A stretch of 64,000 nt of DNA from Streptomyces chryseus. GTDB taxonomy: Bacteria; Actinomycetota; Actinomycetes; Streptomycetales; Streptomycetaceae. The notes below the pieces were generated by a model. It was given only the letters and a program-made list of their open reading frames with translations, was not told the DNA's origin and did not search any database. A program made the position numbers and the translations under genes. Where the stretch lies: assembly GCF_014650755.1 (NCBI RefSeq), contig NZ_BMVO01000003.1:372001-436000 (forward strand), read 5' to 3'. Every line of letters begins with the position of its first letter. The first letter of the stretch is position 1. Shown here piece by piece: positions 49,205-57,821 of this stretch.

Positions 49205-49865
49205 GCGGCCCGCGCCCACTGCCCCGCTTCTGCGGGCGCAAGTAGTCGTTCTCCACGGCGCGTTCCGTGACTCCACGGACCCGGAAGCGGTACGGCTCGA
49301 CACCCCCGGCCCGTCTCGTGACCGCACGCCATGACGCGCTTACGACCACCACCTTCGTACGTCGACGGTGGTGGCCGTAAGCCCCCGACACGACACCGAG
49401 CTTCCGGTGGGCGCGCAGCGCAGGGTCGACGACCCCGACAGCCCCCGCGCCACCGGGAGCTTTCCGCTGCCCGCCCCCGAGGGCTCGAAGGGCCGGTACT
49501 CCTCACGTTCGTCACTCGACTCGTCACACGTCGTACGGCGACAAGCCCGGTCACAAGTTCTCCACGGAACCCGTCGCGGGCTGCTGCGACTTTGCGATGG
49601 CGAAGGTCGTAGGGTGTTGGGTGACTTATGGGGAGGGTGTGATCAGAGGGGCTGAAGTCCGCCTCCTGGCCACCAGGGGTGAGTACGGCCCGCTCCGCAC
49701 CCCTGCGGAACCTGCCCGGGAAGCATCGGGAAGCGTCGGAGAGCCTGTACGCCGCCCGGCCCGCTGAGCTGGCCGCCGGGTGCGCTTCGCTGCCATCCTT
49801 CGGGGCTGCTCCCAGAGTCGCCTGTCAGTGATGAGTCGGTAGTCGATGAGGGAGAACTCCGGTCC
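49205..49865. other. 661-bp intergenic stretch with one large hairpin
   Basis: No gene with streptomycete codon bias is visible on either strand. CTTACGACCACCACC (49339-49353) pairs, with one mismatch, with GGTGGTGGCCGTAAG (49367-49381) and could end the upstream transcript. The remainder may be debris of a lost gene, but I cannot identify one. An AT-richer patch near 49608-49640 precedes the next gene by about 230 bases. Confidence 0.5.
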
Positions 49866-50333
49866 ATGGGGGATCATTTCAAGGCAGACACGGATCAGCT
49901 GGGGGAGTTCCTCAAGACCCTCGAGGGCTGCGTCCGCGATCTCGATGAGGCTCGTGCCGCTCTGGATCACGTCCGCGCCGATCAGATCGGTACGAAGCGA
50001 CTCGACGAGGCGTGTGACGGATTCCAGGAACGCTGGAAGTACGGGTCCGAACAGACCAAGAAGATGATCGACGCCATCAGCGAGGGCGTGAAGTCGAACA
50101 AGAAAGGCTACGAAGAGGTCGAAAAGGCCTTGGAGAAAGCCTTCAACGACATGGCTCAGGAGTCCACCTCGGGTGGAAGGGCGCGAAGTAATGGCCGTGG
50201 ATCCCTATCCCAACCTCGGGTGGAACCCGGTTCCCGGCATACCGAGCGAAGTCAACGCTCTGAAGCAGAAGGTCACCACCGCCGCCACCGCACTGCGCAC
50301 GTGCCACACCCAGCTCCAGAAGCTCATCGGTGA
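49866..50333 (+). CDS. Small helical T7SS-associated protein with probably altered 3' end
   Basis: 155 residues as read. Residues 1-100 form a helical hairpin like the other small partners, with Y82-x-x-x-E86 near the end. The last 45 residues are Arg/His/Ser-rich, have poor codon bias and are read across the start of the next gene in another frame. In the next-but-one frame a stop, TAA at 50189, overlaps the following ATG as TAATG, the expected coupled arrangement. The 3' end therefore looks frame-shifted by one base. Start ATG 49866. Confidence 0.65.
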   Translation: MGDHFKADTDQLGEFLKTLEGCVRDLDEARAALDHVRADQIGTKRLDEACDGFQERWKYGSEQTKKMIDAISEGVKSNKKGYEEVEKALEKAFNDMAQESTSGGRARSNGRGSLSQPRVEPGSRHTERSQRSEAEGHHRRHRTAHVPHPAPEAHR

Positions 50334-51464
50334 GAGCAGCTACTGGGAAGGCGACGCGGCCAAGGCGTTCCGCGAGGCGATAGACGGCGAGCTGCCGACG
50401 TACATCAAGAACGCCGCACGGTCACTGGAGAAGGCCAGCTCCCAGCTGGGGAACTGGGACGGCGATCTGACGGCCAACCGCGACCTGGCGCAGAAGTACG
50501 ACGCGGCCGCCGCCGAGAAGAAGTCCGCCGCCAACACGGCCAAGGACCGGCACGACAAGGCGGGACAGCATCCCGACCTCAAGCTCGCAGGCCAGCAGTT
50601 CGGCACCCAGGAAGAGGCCGACGCGGCCACGGCGCGGCTGCGGGCGGCCGAGCGCAGCCTCAACGAGGCGACGACCGCTCTGAACCAGGCCAACGGCGCG
50701 TACGACGACGTCATCACCAAGGCCAAGACGCTGGAGACCACGCACTCGGACAACGCCGAGACGGTCGCCAAGTCGCTCGACGACGCCACCGACAAGCTGG
50801 CGCCCAAGGAACCGGGCTGGCTGAGCAAGGCCGTCGACGCCATCTGGGACGGCATCAAGGCCGTCGGGGCGTTCCTGTACGAGCACGCCGGAACGATCGC
50901 CGGCATGCTGGCGCTCTTCCCGACGCCGCTGGCTCCGCTGTTCGCCGGCATCGCGGTCGTGACGAGCGCCGCGTCCATGTCCAAGAACCTCTCCGATCCG
51001 AAAATTCAGAAGCGACCTGTTCGGCGGCGGCAGTGGAATGGACATGTTCTCCGCATGGGCTTCCATCGCAGGTGACACGGTCGGCATGATTCCAGGCGGC
51101 AAGGCCCTGTGCATGGCGGCGAAGGAGGTGGCCGACGGCGTGGGCATGGCCAGCAGGATGGGCGTTGCCGTGTCGAACACGGAGCAGGCCGGCACGTTCG
51201 TCAAGGAAATCGTCCCCGGGTTCGCGAAGAACGCCTCGGACGAGGTCGCCGATGCGTGGCGCGCGGCCGGGGGAAACCGCCTCCGGGTCGGCGAAGCTGA
51301 TGGGCGAGATCACCGCCAACGGCGTGAACGTGGCCGCGAACGTCGTGTCGTCCCTGGAAAGCCTGGGCGTGGTCGACAAGGAAGGCGGCGAGCACAACGC
51401 CGCGGAAGGCACCAAGGCCGCTGCCACCGCACACAGCATCGCGGGGCTTCTGGGATGGCTGTGA
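50191..51464 (+). pseudogene. WXG-domain T7SS substrate gene with two single-base frame shifts
   Basis: Opens with ATG 50191 and W52-E-G54, long helices and a coiled-coil-like Ala/Glu/Lys-rich centre, then a hydrophobic region (GTIAGMLALFPTPLAPLFAG). The frame breaks in an A4 run (51001-51004) and again in a G5 run (51269-51273). Removing one base at each site restores one continuous product of about 423 residues ending at the TGA at 51462, with helical Gly/Ala-rich sequence throughout. As written the first frame stops at 51075. Either the gene is inactive, or the two homopolymers are sequencing errors; both are single extra bases. No toxin motif is seen. Confidence 0.7.
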
Positions 51465-51501
51465 GCGAGCATGTCGCGGCAAGCGAGAATCGGGTTGAGA
51501 A

Positions 51502-52209
51502 GTGACTGAGCACTACGCGGATGTGGCGAGCGAGCCGCGGCCCGCCTTCTGGTACGGACTGCCGCACGGCTACCTGCGGTTGGATCCCGACCCGCCGTTC
51601 GAGCAGGTCGTGGCGCTGATCCAGCAGGTACTCAGCCTGCCCGACGAACTGCGTGAGCGTGCGGAAGAGGTTGTGCGGTTCTACACCGGCGTCGTGGGCC
51701 TGCTGAACGCCCAGCAGGTGCAGGGCTGCGCGATCGGGCTCCACCCGGACGAGACCGGCGGGGCCGTGTCCTCCGTACTCACCGTCTCGACCGTCCCGGC
51801 ATCCGGGGTCAACGCCAAGCTGGTACTCGCCAGCATGGCCGGCACCGCCGCCGACAACCCCGACGAAGGCATGCGCCCGCTGGAACTGCCCTGCGGAACG
51901 GGCTTCATCGCCGAGAAGAAGCGGCGTACGGTCGCACCCGGCAGGCCGCCCGAGGGCGCCGGGGTCTCCCCGGAGGACGTCGTCTGGCAGGGAACGGTCG
52001 CGGTGACGGGCAGCGGCATGCCCGACATCGTGGTGGTGCAGCTGGTGACGGCGGCGGTCGACCTCGCCGACGACTACCGGAACGTGTTGCTCGGCGTCGC
52101 GCACACCCTGTCGTTCACCGACCTGTCGCCCCGGGACGAGCCGGGCGGTGACGGCGGCACGGGCCGGGGTTCCGCCGCTACGAACGCCATCAGGAACGAC
52201 TTCGGATAG
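51502..52209 (+). CDS. T7SS-locus protein of unknown function ending in Asp-Phe-Gly
   Basis: 235 residues, soluble, mixed alpha/beta, no signal peptide. The central part repeats strand-like stretches (SSVLTVSTVPASG, ASMAGTAADNPDEGM), and it ends Ile-Arg-Asn-Asp-Phe-Gly after a Gly-rich tail. It follows the broken WXG gene by 37 bases. It could be a substrate chaperone (EspG-like in role, not in recognised sequence) or a substrate; neither is shown. GTG start 51502; the first bases overlap a GAGAAG site. Confidence 0.68.
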   Translation: MTEHYADVASEPRPAFWYGLPHGYLRLDPDPPFEQVVALIQQVLSLPDELRERAEEVVRFYTGVVGLLNAQQVQGCAIGLHPDETGGAVSSVLTVSTVPASGVNAKLVLASMAGTAADNPDEGMRPLELPCGTGFIAEKKRRTVAPGRPPEGAGVSPEDVVWQGTVAVTGSGMPDIVVVQLVTAAVDLADDYRNVLLGVAHTLSFTDLSPRDEPGGDGGTGRGSAATNAIRNDFG

Positions 52210-52259
52210 CCACGGCAGTGACCGAGACCACCGGAAGTGGCCGTAACCAAAGGAGACCC

Positions 52260-52919
52260 ATGCCGGAAGCACCGCATGTTGAGCACTCGTCCGCGGCCGT
52301 GGACACGGAGGAGCTGCGCAAGCGCCTGACCTCCCGTGTGGTCAGGAAGTTCCTGGCGTACGGTGCGACCTTCGCGGTCATGGCGGTCGTTCCGCCGTTG
52401 CTGGTGCAGTCAGGAGCTTTCGACGGCACGTGGCACTGGCTCGTGAACATCACGGCGCCCTTCACGGGCATCGGCATCATGGGGCTCCTGGTCCTCCTCT
52501 TCTACAAGCTCCCGTCCGCCGTCGTCGTCACACGCGCGAGCCGGAAGGTGTTGCGCCAGTACTCCTTCGAAGAGTTCTGGCCGCACGTGGTGAAGAAGGA
52601 CGGAAAGCGAGCCACCAGGGGGCGCCCCGAACTCACGCTCAGACTGAAGAACGCCGAAGGCACGAGGTCTCCGCTACTGCGCGTGCTCGAAGTGCCCAGT
52701 CGTGGCAGGCGGCGCGACCCGTGGCCGGAGGGCATCCAGAACGGCGTGTGGGTGGCGGGTGACCTGCCGTTCGGAGGCATCGCGTTCGTACCGAGCAGCG
52801 GCGCGCTGCTGCTCATGCACCCGGAGAAGTGGGACAGGCTGGCCTCGGAGCGCGAGTCGGCCGGTCCGGACCGTATCGCCCGGGCGGAGCGGGCGGGGCT
52901 CGCGCGCAGGGTCTTCTGA
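52260..52919 (+). CDS. Membrane protein of the T7SS accessory region
   Basis: 219 residues. Two membrane helices (KFLAYGATFAVMAVVPPLLV and FTGIGIMGLLVLLFY) lie in the first 85 residues, followed by a basic cytoplasmic domain with WPHVVKKDGKRATRG and a C-terminal Arg/Ala-rich helix. Start ATG 52260 is placed seven bases after AAAGGAG; a GTG at 52218 has no site. Perhaps a membrane partner of the preceding gene. No family recognised. Confidence 0.7.
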   Translation: MPEAPHVEHSSAAVDTEELRKRLTSRVVRKFLAYGATFAVMAVVPPLLVQSGAFDGTWHWLVNITAPFTGIGIMGLLVLLFYKLPSAVVVTRASRKVLRQYSFEEFWPHVVKKDGKRATRGRPELTLRLKNAEGTRSPLLRVLEVPSRGRRRDPWPEGIQNGVWVAGDLPFGGIAFVPSSGALLLMHPEKWDRLASERESAGPDRIARAERAGLARRVF

Positions 52920-53064
52920 CGTCCCGTCCGTTCGCCGGCCAGCTGCTACCCATCAGCCGCCCGCCCCCTCGCCCGCCCGCCTCTCCGTGCCTCTGTCCGG
53001 CGGCGAGTGCGCCGACTTGAGGTGGCGGGAGATACTGCGGGGACGAGAGGTGAGGAGAAGCGAG

Positions 53065-53481
53065 ATGGCTCAGCAGCCCCAGAACCCCAAGGGACCCGAT
53101 GCCGACCGCGGCGTGTGGGACGAAGCGCTCGACCCCGAGCAGGTCCGCTCATTGAACTCCGCGCTGCGCAAGCTCGCCGACGGTGGCGGCGCCGGCAAGG
53201 AGCTCCAGGACACGGCGAAGAACTTGCTGTCGGGCCGCCTCCAACTGCGCGACGCCCTGGACGACCCCACGGCGGTGCGCGCTCTGAGCGGCGGCCCCAT
53301 GGCGTCGCTGCGCAACCAGTGGGAGTCGCTCTCCGAGGAGGAGCAGGAGCAGATCAGGCAGGGCGAAGCACCGGCGGGCGACGGCGCGCCTTCGGACCCG
53401 AGCGCGCCGAAGCGCGCCGAGGAGCAGCAGCCCCGCAAGAAGAGCCAGGGCCGGCACAGCGGCGGCTTCTCGCTGTACTGA
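53065..53481 (+). CDS. Small acidic helical protein, unknown function
   Basis: 138 residues, soluble, Gln/Asp/Glu/Ala-rich, with helices over 20-105 and a Pro/Lys-rich tail ending GGFSLY. ATG 53065 is preceded by GAGGTGAGGAG. Codon bias is strong. It ends the plus-strand arm and faces the immunity gene across a terminator. No catalytic or membrane feature. Confidence 0.7.
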   Translation: MAQQPQNPKGPDADRGVWDEALDPEQVRSLNSALRKLADGGGAGKELQDTAKNLLSGRLQLRDALDDPTAVRALSGGPMASLRNQWESLSEEEQEQIRQGEAPAGDGAPSDPSAPKRAEEQQPRKKSQGRHSGGFSLY

Positions 53482-53510
53482 GCACCCGTAGGCGCGGGAC
53501 AGGGCATTCA

Positions 53511-53544
53511 CAGTGGGGCTGGGCGGACCCGCCCGGCCCCACTG
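53511..53544. terminator. Bidirectional terminator between the T7SS arm and the conflict module
   Basis: CAGTGGGGC (53511-53519) pairs with GCCCCACTG (53536-53544), with a second GGGCG/CGCCC stem inside. It lies between convergent genes. Confidence 0.8.
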
Positions 53545-53603
53545 CGTTGTGCGCTTCCGTACGAGCTGGAGGTTTGGCGGCGGGCGCGAGGCCGGACCGC
53601 TGC

Positions 53604-54917
53604 TCAGAACAGCCCGTGCCACATCTGCTCGACGATCAGTGACCACCAGCCGTCGGGGTTCACCAGCGCCGTGGCGTCGATGGCCACCAGTTGCTCCTGC
53701 AGCTCCGCCACCGCCGCGCCCGCGGCCACCGGGTCGAGCCCCTGCATCCGCTCCCGGACGGTGGCGAGCAGGGCGAGGGAGCGGACGTACGCGCCGAGCG
53801 AGATGTTCACATAGCGGGGCGAGGCGGTGACGGGGTCGATCGCCCAGACGGCGCCGAGTCCGTTGGGCTCCGTCGAGCCGGGCAGGCACTGTACGGCGAG
53901 CACGGCGACGCCGTCCCAGCCGATGCGGGTGAGGTGCGCGAGTGCGGCGATCTTCTCCTCACCGGCCGGACTGCGGCGCACCCGCAGGTTGGTGGCCACG
54001 TCGGTGAACAGCCCGCCGGCGGGCGGAGCCTCGGGCCGGTCCGCGGCGAAGAACAGCGGCAGGTCGACGGGAAGCCCCGCCCACGTGAGCAACGACTGTG
54101 TGTCATGCGGCAGTGGTGTGGCCGCGAGGTCGTCGGCGTCGTAGCGGCGTGCGCCGTCGGTGCCGAAGATGTCGGTGAGGTGGCGACCGAGGGCCACGTC
54201 TCGCAACGGCTCGACGGGGGGCACGTGCGTGGGGGCGGGGATGCGGTGGGGGCGCGGCGGGGGCTGCTGGCCGGCGACCTGGTGCATCATCTCGACGTGC
54301 TGGACCAGCCCGGCGACGCCCTCGGCACGGGCCTCGGGGCGGGTGCCGTACGTCTGGCTGCAAGAGAGGCTGGCGTTCCGGTACGTGTGGAGCAGCTCGG
54401 CAGTGTATCCGCCGGGGAGCAGGCTGGGGCGCAGGTCGGTGTGGATCGCCAGCACGTTCTCGTTCGGCACGCCCATGCGCCGGAGCTCGGCCGCCGCCTG
54501 GTGCTCGGACGGCGGGAGACCAGGGCCGGAGTTGCGGAAGAGGGTCGTCTCCTCGCCGGTGGCCGGATCGGTGTAGGTGAAGACGGACGTGTTGCCGGGG
54601 CCGGTGATCGGACGGGCATCGGCGCCTGATCCGTCCCCGCCGTGCTTCAGCCGGTACATCCGCACGACCTCGTCGACCGGCACCGACGGCCACACCGTCA
54701 GCTCACCGGTACGCCGGTCCACGACCCCGCACGCGTCCCCGATCTCGGCCGGCGGCCGCCGCTCCCCGGTCTCCGGGTCCTGCTCCATCGGCGCGGGCGC
54801 GCCCCACACGACCCACCCGAGGTCGAACTCCCGCATCCTGACCTCGCGGCGTTCCCCCGCACCTTCGGGGTTCAGCCAACGGTCGGCGGTGGTGACCGCC
54901 TGCTCCTGGGTGGTCAT
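53604..54917 (-). CDS. Composite immunity protein (Imm35/YrhB-like, deaminase-like and SUKH-4-like parts)
   Basis: 437 residues. The N-terminal about 110 (ADRWLNPEGAGERREVRM, then GDACGVVDRRTGELTVWPSV) resemble the Imm35/YrhB immunity family. The middle (PSEHQAAAELRRMGV, then HTDLRPSLLPGGYTAELLHT) resembles nucleotide-deaminase-like regions of streptomycete immunity proteins. The C-terminal 200 residues fit the SUKH-4 type (LPHDTQSLLTWAGLPVD). Start ATG 54917 behind GAAGGAG. Such proteins neutralise polymorphic toxins; the deaminase-like toxin encoded on the same strand is the natural target. These are recognition-level calls from memory of the families. Confidence 0.6.
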   Translation of the reverse strand: MTTQEQAVTTADRWLNPEGAGERREVRMREFDLGWVVWGAPAPMEQDPETGERRPPAEIGDACGVVDRRTGELTVWPSVPVDEVVRMYRLKHGGDGSGADARPITGPGNTSVFTYTDPATGEETTLFRNSGPGLPPSEHQAAAELRRMGVPNENVLAIHTDLRPSLLPGGYTAELLHTYRNASLSCSQTYGTRPEARAEGVAGLVQHVEMMHQVAGQQPPPRPHRIPAPTHVPPVEPLRDVALGRHLTDIFGTDGARRYDADDLAATPLPHDTQSLLTWAGLPVDLPLFFAADRPEAPPAGGLFTDVATNLRVRRSPAGEEKIAALAHLTRIGWDGVAVLAVQCLPGSTEPNGLGAVWAIDPVTASPRYVNISLGAYVRSLALLATVRERMQGLDPVAAGAAVAELQEQLVAIDATALVNPDGWWSLIVEQMWHGLF

Positions 54918-54952
54918 GCGGAAGGCTCCTTCGAAGGTGGTGGGGATCAAGA

Positions 54953-56893
54953 TTAGGAGGCTATCGCCGCAGTCTGTTCTGGGATGCGCAGGGCCTTCGC
55001 CCCGCGCTCGGTGGCAACAAGCAGTATGCCGCCGGGCGAGAGATCGGTATCCGTCACGGGGACGTCGGAGATCAGCGTGGCAACGGCATCCCCGGTGGTG
55101 CGATCCCAGACACGGACATAGTCTGCGCCTCGGCTTAGGCCAAGGGAGGCGGTGCTCCTCTCCTCCTCCGTCGGGCGCACGATCTGTGCCGGATCTGCCG
55201 CCGCGAGAACGTGTGGCCGCAACAGGTCGTGCACGAGCAGTCCACGTTGGCGGACATCAGTACTGTCCTCCGGGCCTTCTACTGGATGGGCTCCGGGCGT
55301 GTCTGCGGAAACTACGAGGACCGCGACTGGGTACCGGCCTCCTTCGGCCGTGGGCAGCTCAGCAACCGTCACCTCACTGATGTCGATGACGGGCAGACTC
55401 CACAAAGTTTGCCAGGGAAGATCGAAACCTAGCCTGTGTACTGCTGCGGCGTACTCGTGCAGGCCGTCCTCCACGAAAGCGGTCTCCAGAAGGGCCGCGC
55501 GCCCCAGCGGTGACATCTCGTTGCGGGTCAGCAGCGCGGCGGTGCGCAGATAAGTGCGTGCCGGAGCACCGAGCGAGTCCGAAGGTACAGCTTCGACGGC
55601 GGCACGCAGCGGAACGGGCGACGCGTACACGAAGAGGCCGGGATCGGTGAGGAGCTGCGGCAGCAGGCCTGCGCCGAGGGCGTGTCCAGCGATGTGATCA
55701 CGTATATAGGGGTCCGCCTTGCTCCAGTCCTGATCAGGCACCGCCTCGAGGAGCGCCATGGCGATCTGGGCCTGGGCGGCATGCGCCTGCGGCAGAGCTG
55801 CACGGACGGCTTCTCCTATGGCTGGGTGCGCGAGACGTAGCAGGGTGCGCTGCCCGGAGGCGGCGTCAGGGTCCTCTACCGGCGTGACGAACGGACCGAC
55901 GAGTAGCATTCCGGACGTGACGGCCTGCGTCATGTCCCTTCCCGCGACCGCGCTCACGAGTCGGGTCCACAGATCGACGGGAATTCCGTCGCTCTCGGCC
56001 AAGGCCAGCGGAGTGAGGAGCATCCGCAGGGTTCCCGGGTCGGCCCCGAGGCGCTGTGCATGCCAGTCGACAACCGAGGCGACGGACGTCGGCAGCCGCT
56101 CTCGGTCGGTGGGGTCGAACCTTTCAGGTGCGGTGAGGACACTCTGAACGGTGAGCTGAACGACCAGTGCATTCGTGCCGGCCTGATGTGCGATGGCCGC
56201 TGCCAGGGCGCGCCGGATCCCAGGATCGACAGTGAACGGCAGCTCGGGCGCGCCGAACTGCGTACTCAGGGCTGCGTCGGCATGGCGCAGAAGGACTTCG
56301 GGGTCGGCCCACTGGGGATCGTCCAGATCCATGATCTGCACGGTGCCCGCCGGCAGGCCGCTGGCCATTTCGCCGGCGAGTGGGCGGGGCAGCTCGACCA
56401 CGAGACGTACGGAGTCGAGCGCGGCCAGGGGCATGAGCACCTGGCGGACGAACTTTGGCGGCTCGTCCGCCGACCGTACCGGCCCGGCCTCATCCGCATC
56501 GAGGACGACGAGAGGAACGGGTTCGCCCAGCGCGGCGAGCGCCGGGTAGACGTCCTCGGAGCGCTCGGTCTCCAGTTCGTAATGGTCTGCGAGGGCCCAC
56601 AGAAACTGATCAGCCGTCAGCCCGCGTGCGTTCGCCGCGGCGGGCGCCGGCAGTTCGGGCGGGACGGTGGACGGATCCAGCCGGTCGAGGAGCAGCTGCT
56701 CGCGGAAATCCGGGTCACAGAGCATCAGAAATCCGGTGAGCAGCCGCGAGCGCCCACTGCCGGACTCTCCCGTCACGACCACGACACGAGGTGCCCCCGG
56801 CCGCTCCGTACGCCAGGTGGCAAGTGCCCGTAGGGCGTTGGTGCGACCGCCTATGTGGGGGTGAGGGAGATAGTCGTCGGCTGGATCTGTCAT
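54953..56893 (-). CDS. P-loop ATPase with C-terminal helical/propeller-like region, conflict-module associated
   Basis: 646 residues. Walker A is GESGSGRS (42-49), with Arg48 in place of the nucleotide-binding Lys; Walker B is LVVLDADE (128-135). The middle is helical (AAIAHQAGTNALVVQL). The last 150 residues have WD-like strands (DYVRVWDRTTGDAVATLISD) that look like the remnant of a beta-propeller. No transmembrane segment. ATG 56893 behind GGAAAG. It lies 35 bases upstream of the immunity gene and 72 after the small immunity candidate, all in one direction. Role in toxin regulation or immunity is inferred. Confidence 0.68.
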   Translation of the reverse strand: MTDPADDYLPHPHIGGRTNALRALATWRTERPGAPRVVVVTGESGSGRSRLLTGFLMLCDPDFREQLLLDRLDPSTVPPELPAPAAANARGLTADQFLWALADHYELETERSEDVYPALAALGEPVPLVVLDADEAGPVRSADEPPKFVRQVLMPLAALDSVRLVVELPRPLAGEMASGLPAGTVQIMDLDDPQWADPEVLLRHADAALSTQFGAPELPFTVDPGIRRALAAAIAHQAGTNALVVQLTVQSVLTAPERFDPTDRERLPTSVASVVDWHAQRLGADPGTLRMLLTPLALAESDGIPVDLWTRLVSAVAGRDMTQAVTSGMLLVGPFVTPVEDPDAASGQRTLLRLAHPAIGEAVRAALPQAHAAQAQIAMALLEAVPDQDWSKADPYIRDHIAGHALGAGLLPQLLTDPGLFVYASPVPLRAAVEAVPSDSLGAPARTYLRTAALLTRNEMSPLGRAALLETAFVEDGLHEYAAAVHRLGFDLPWQTLWSLPVIDISEVTVAELPTAEGGRYPVAVLVVSADTPGAHPVEGPEDSTDVRQRGLLVHDLLRPHVLAAADPAQIVRPTEEERSTASLGLSRGADYVRVWDRTTGDAVATLISDVPVTDTDLSPGGILLVATERGAKALRIPEQTAAIAS

Positions 56894-56965
56894 GGCTTTC
56901 CGTCCTCCGCTGGTGCGGACGTGTGCGAAGGCATCTGGCGGCTGTGTGGCTGGTGGCGGCTTCGG

Positions 56966-57811
56966 TCAGATGGGCAGGGCGCCCTTGAAATGAGAGGTGG
57001 GGACATCCGGGTGGGTGGTCGCCAGCCAGCCGTGACCATGGGTGTCGCGTTCACGTACCGGGCCGGGCTCGACCGAGAGTTCTTCGGCGGCCTTGTGCGC
57101 GTCGGTCACCCCTTCGCTGTACTTCTCGGCGAAGTAGGGGTCGTACCACAGGTCATCTTCGTCCATTTCGATGAACTCGACCTCGAAAGGCAAAGGGTCA
57201 CCCACCCATTCCGGATCGCCGTAAGTGGCGTACCCGCGGACCACTTCACCATTGCGGGCGACCCACCACACGTCGGCATTGTGGTAGGGGTCGATGGTGT
57301 AGAAGTGAGCCTCGCTGCATTGTTCACTGGCTTTTTCGGCCAATTCGTGGCCACCGAGCTGGTCCAGGAACGAGTTGCCGTACAAGAGGCGCCAGTTCTT
57401 GAATTCCGGAGTGATGAAGACCCGGTAAGCGGTGGCGGAGCTTCCGTCCGCGGTGGTGAAGTCGGCGGTATCCGGCGCCACTGTGGCCGCGGAGAGGCCC
57501 ATGGCGGTGGTGGCTGCCCGGAGATCATGCAGTCCCCATACGGACACCACGGTATCCAGCTGATCCGCAGGGAAGGCGATCCAGCGTCCGGCCGTGGGAA
57601 TGGTGACCGGGCGCTCGTCCAGGAGCTTCGTCCGGATGAGGCGCTCGACCGCGCCGAGGTCCTTCGCGTCGAAGTCGCGGGAACCGCTCACATCGGCAAG
57701 CGCCCGGAGAGCGGGGGCCCGAAGCCGCCCCGGCCCTTGCCGGCGGATCTGCTGGAGACGGGGGACGGCTGCTTCGCCCATCCGTACGAGGGCGTCGATG
57801 TCGTCTGGCAT
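56966..57811 (-). CDS. Candidate immunity protein for the giant toxin
   Basis: 281 residues, acidic, rich in Trp/Tyr/Asp, no signal or membrane segment. Short N-terminal helical part (1-70), then YTIDPYHNADVWWVARNGEV and WVGDPLPFEVEFIEM, a pattern I associate with streptomycete immunity-type proteins. It starts at ATG 57811, only ten bases after the toxin stop, so the two are cotranscribed and probably coupled; the longer frame to 57889 lies within the toxin end. Immunity is inferred from position and composition. Confidence 0.68.
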   Translation of the reverse strand: MPDDIDALVRMGEAAVPRLQQIRRQGPGRLRAPALRALADVSGSRDFDAKDLGAVERLIRTKLLDERPVTIPTAGRWIAFPADQLDTVVSVWGLHDLRAATTAMGLSAATVAPDTADFTTADGSSATAYRVFITPEFKNWRLLYGNSFLDQLGGHELAEKASEQCSEAHFYTIDPYHNADVWWVARNGEVVRGYATYGDPEWVGDPLPFEVEFIEMDEDDLWYDPYFAEKYSEGVTDAHKAAEELSVEPGPVRERDTHGHGWLATTHPDVPTSHFKGALPI

Positions 57812-57821
57812 GAGGATCAGC

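Noticed and set aside
47379..49865. Possible tRNA, attachment site or insertion sequence in the two gene-free stretches
   Set aside because: No cloverleaf with a TTC loop, no transposase motif and no paired direct repeats could be found.
34490..53481. EccC and EccD expected in a complete T7SS
   Set aside because: No protein in the window has three FtsK-type ATPase domains or eleven membrane helices; they must lie outside, so I did not call them.
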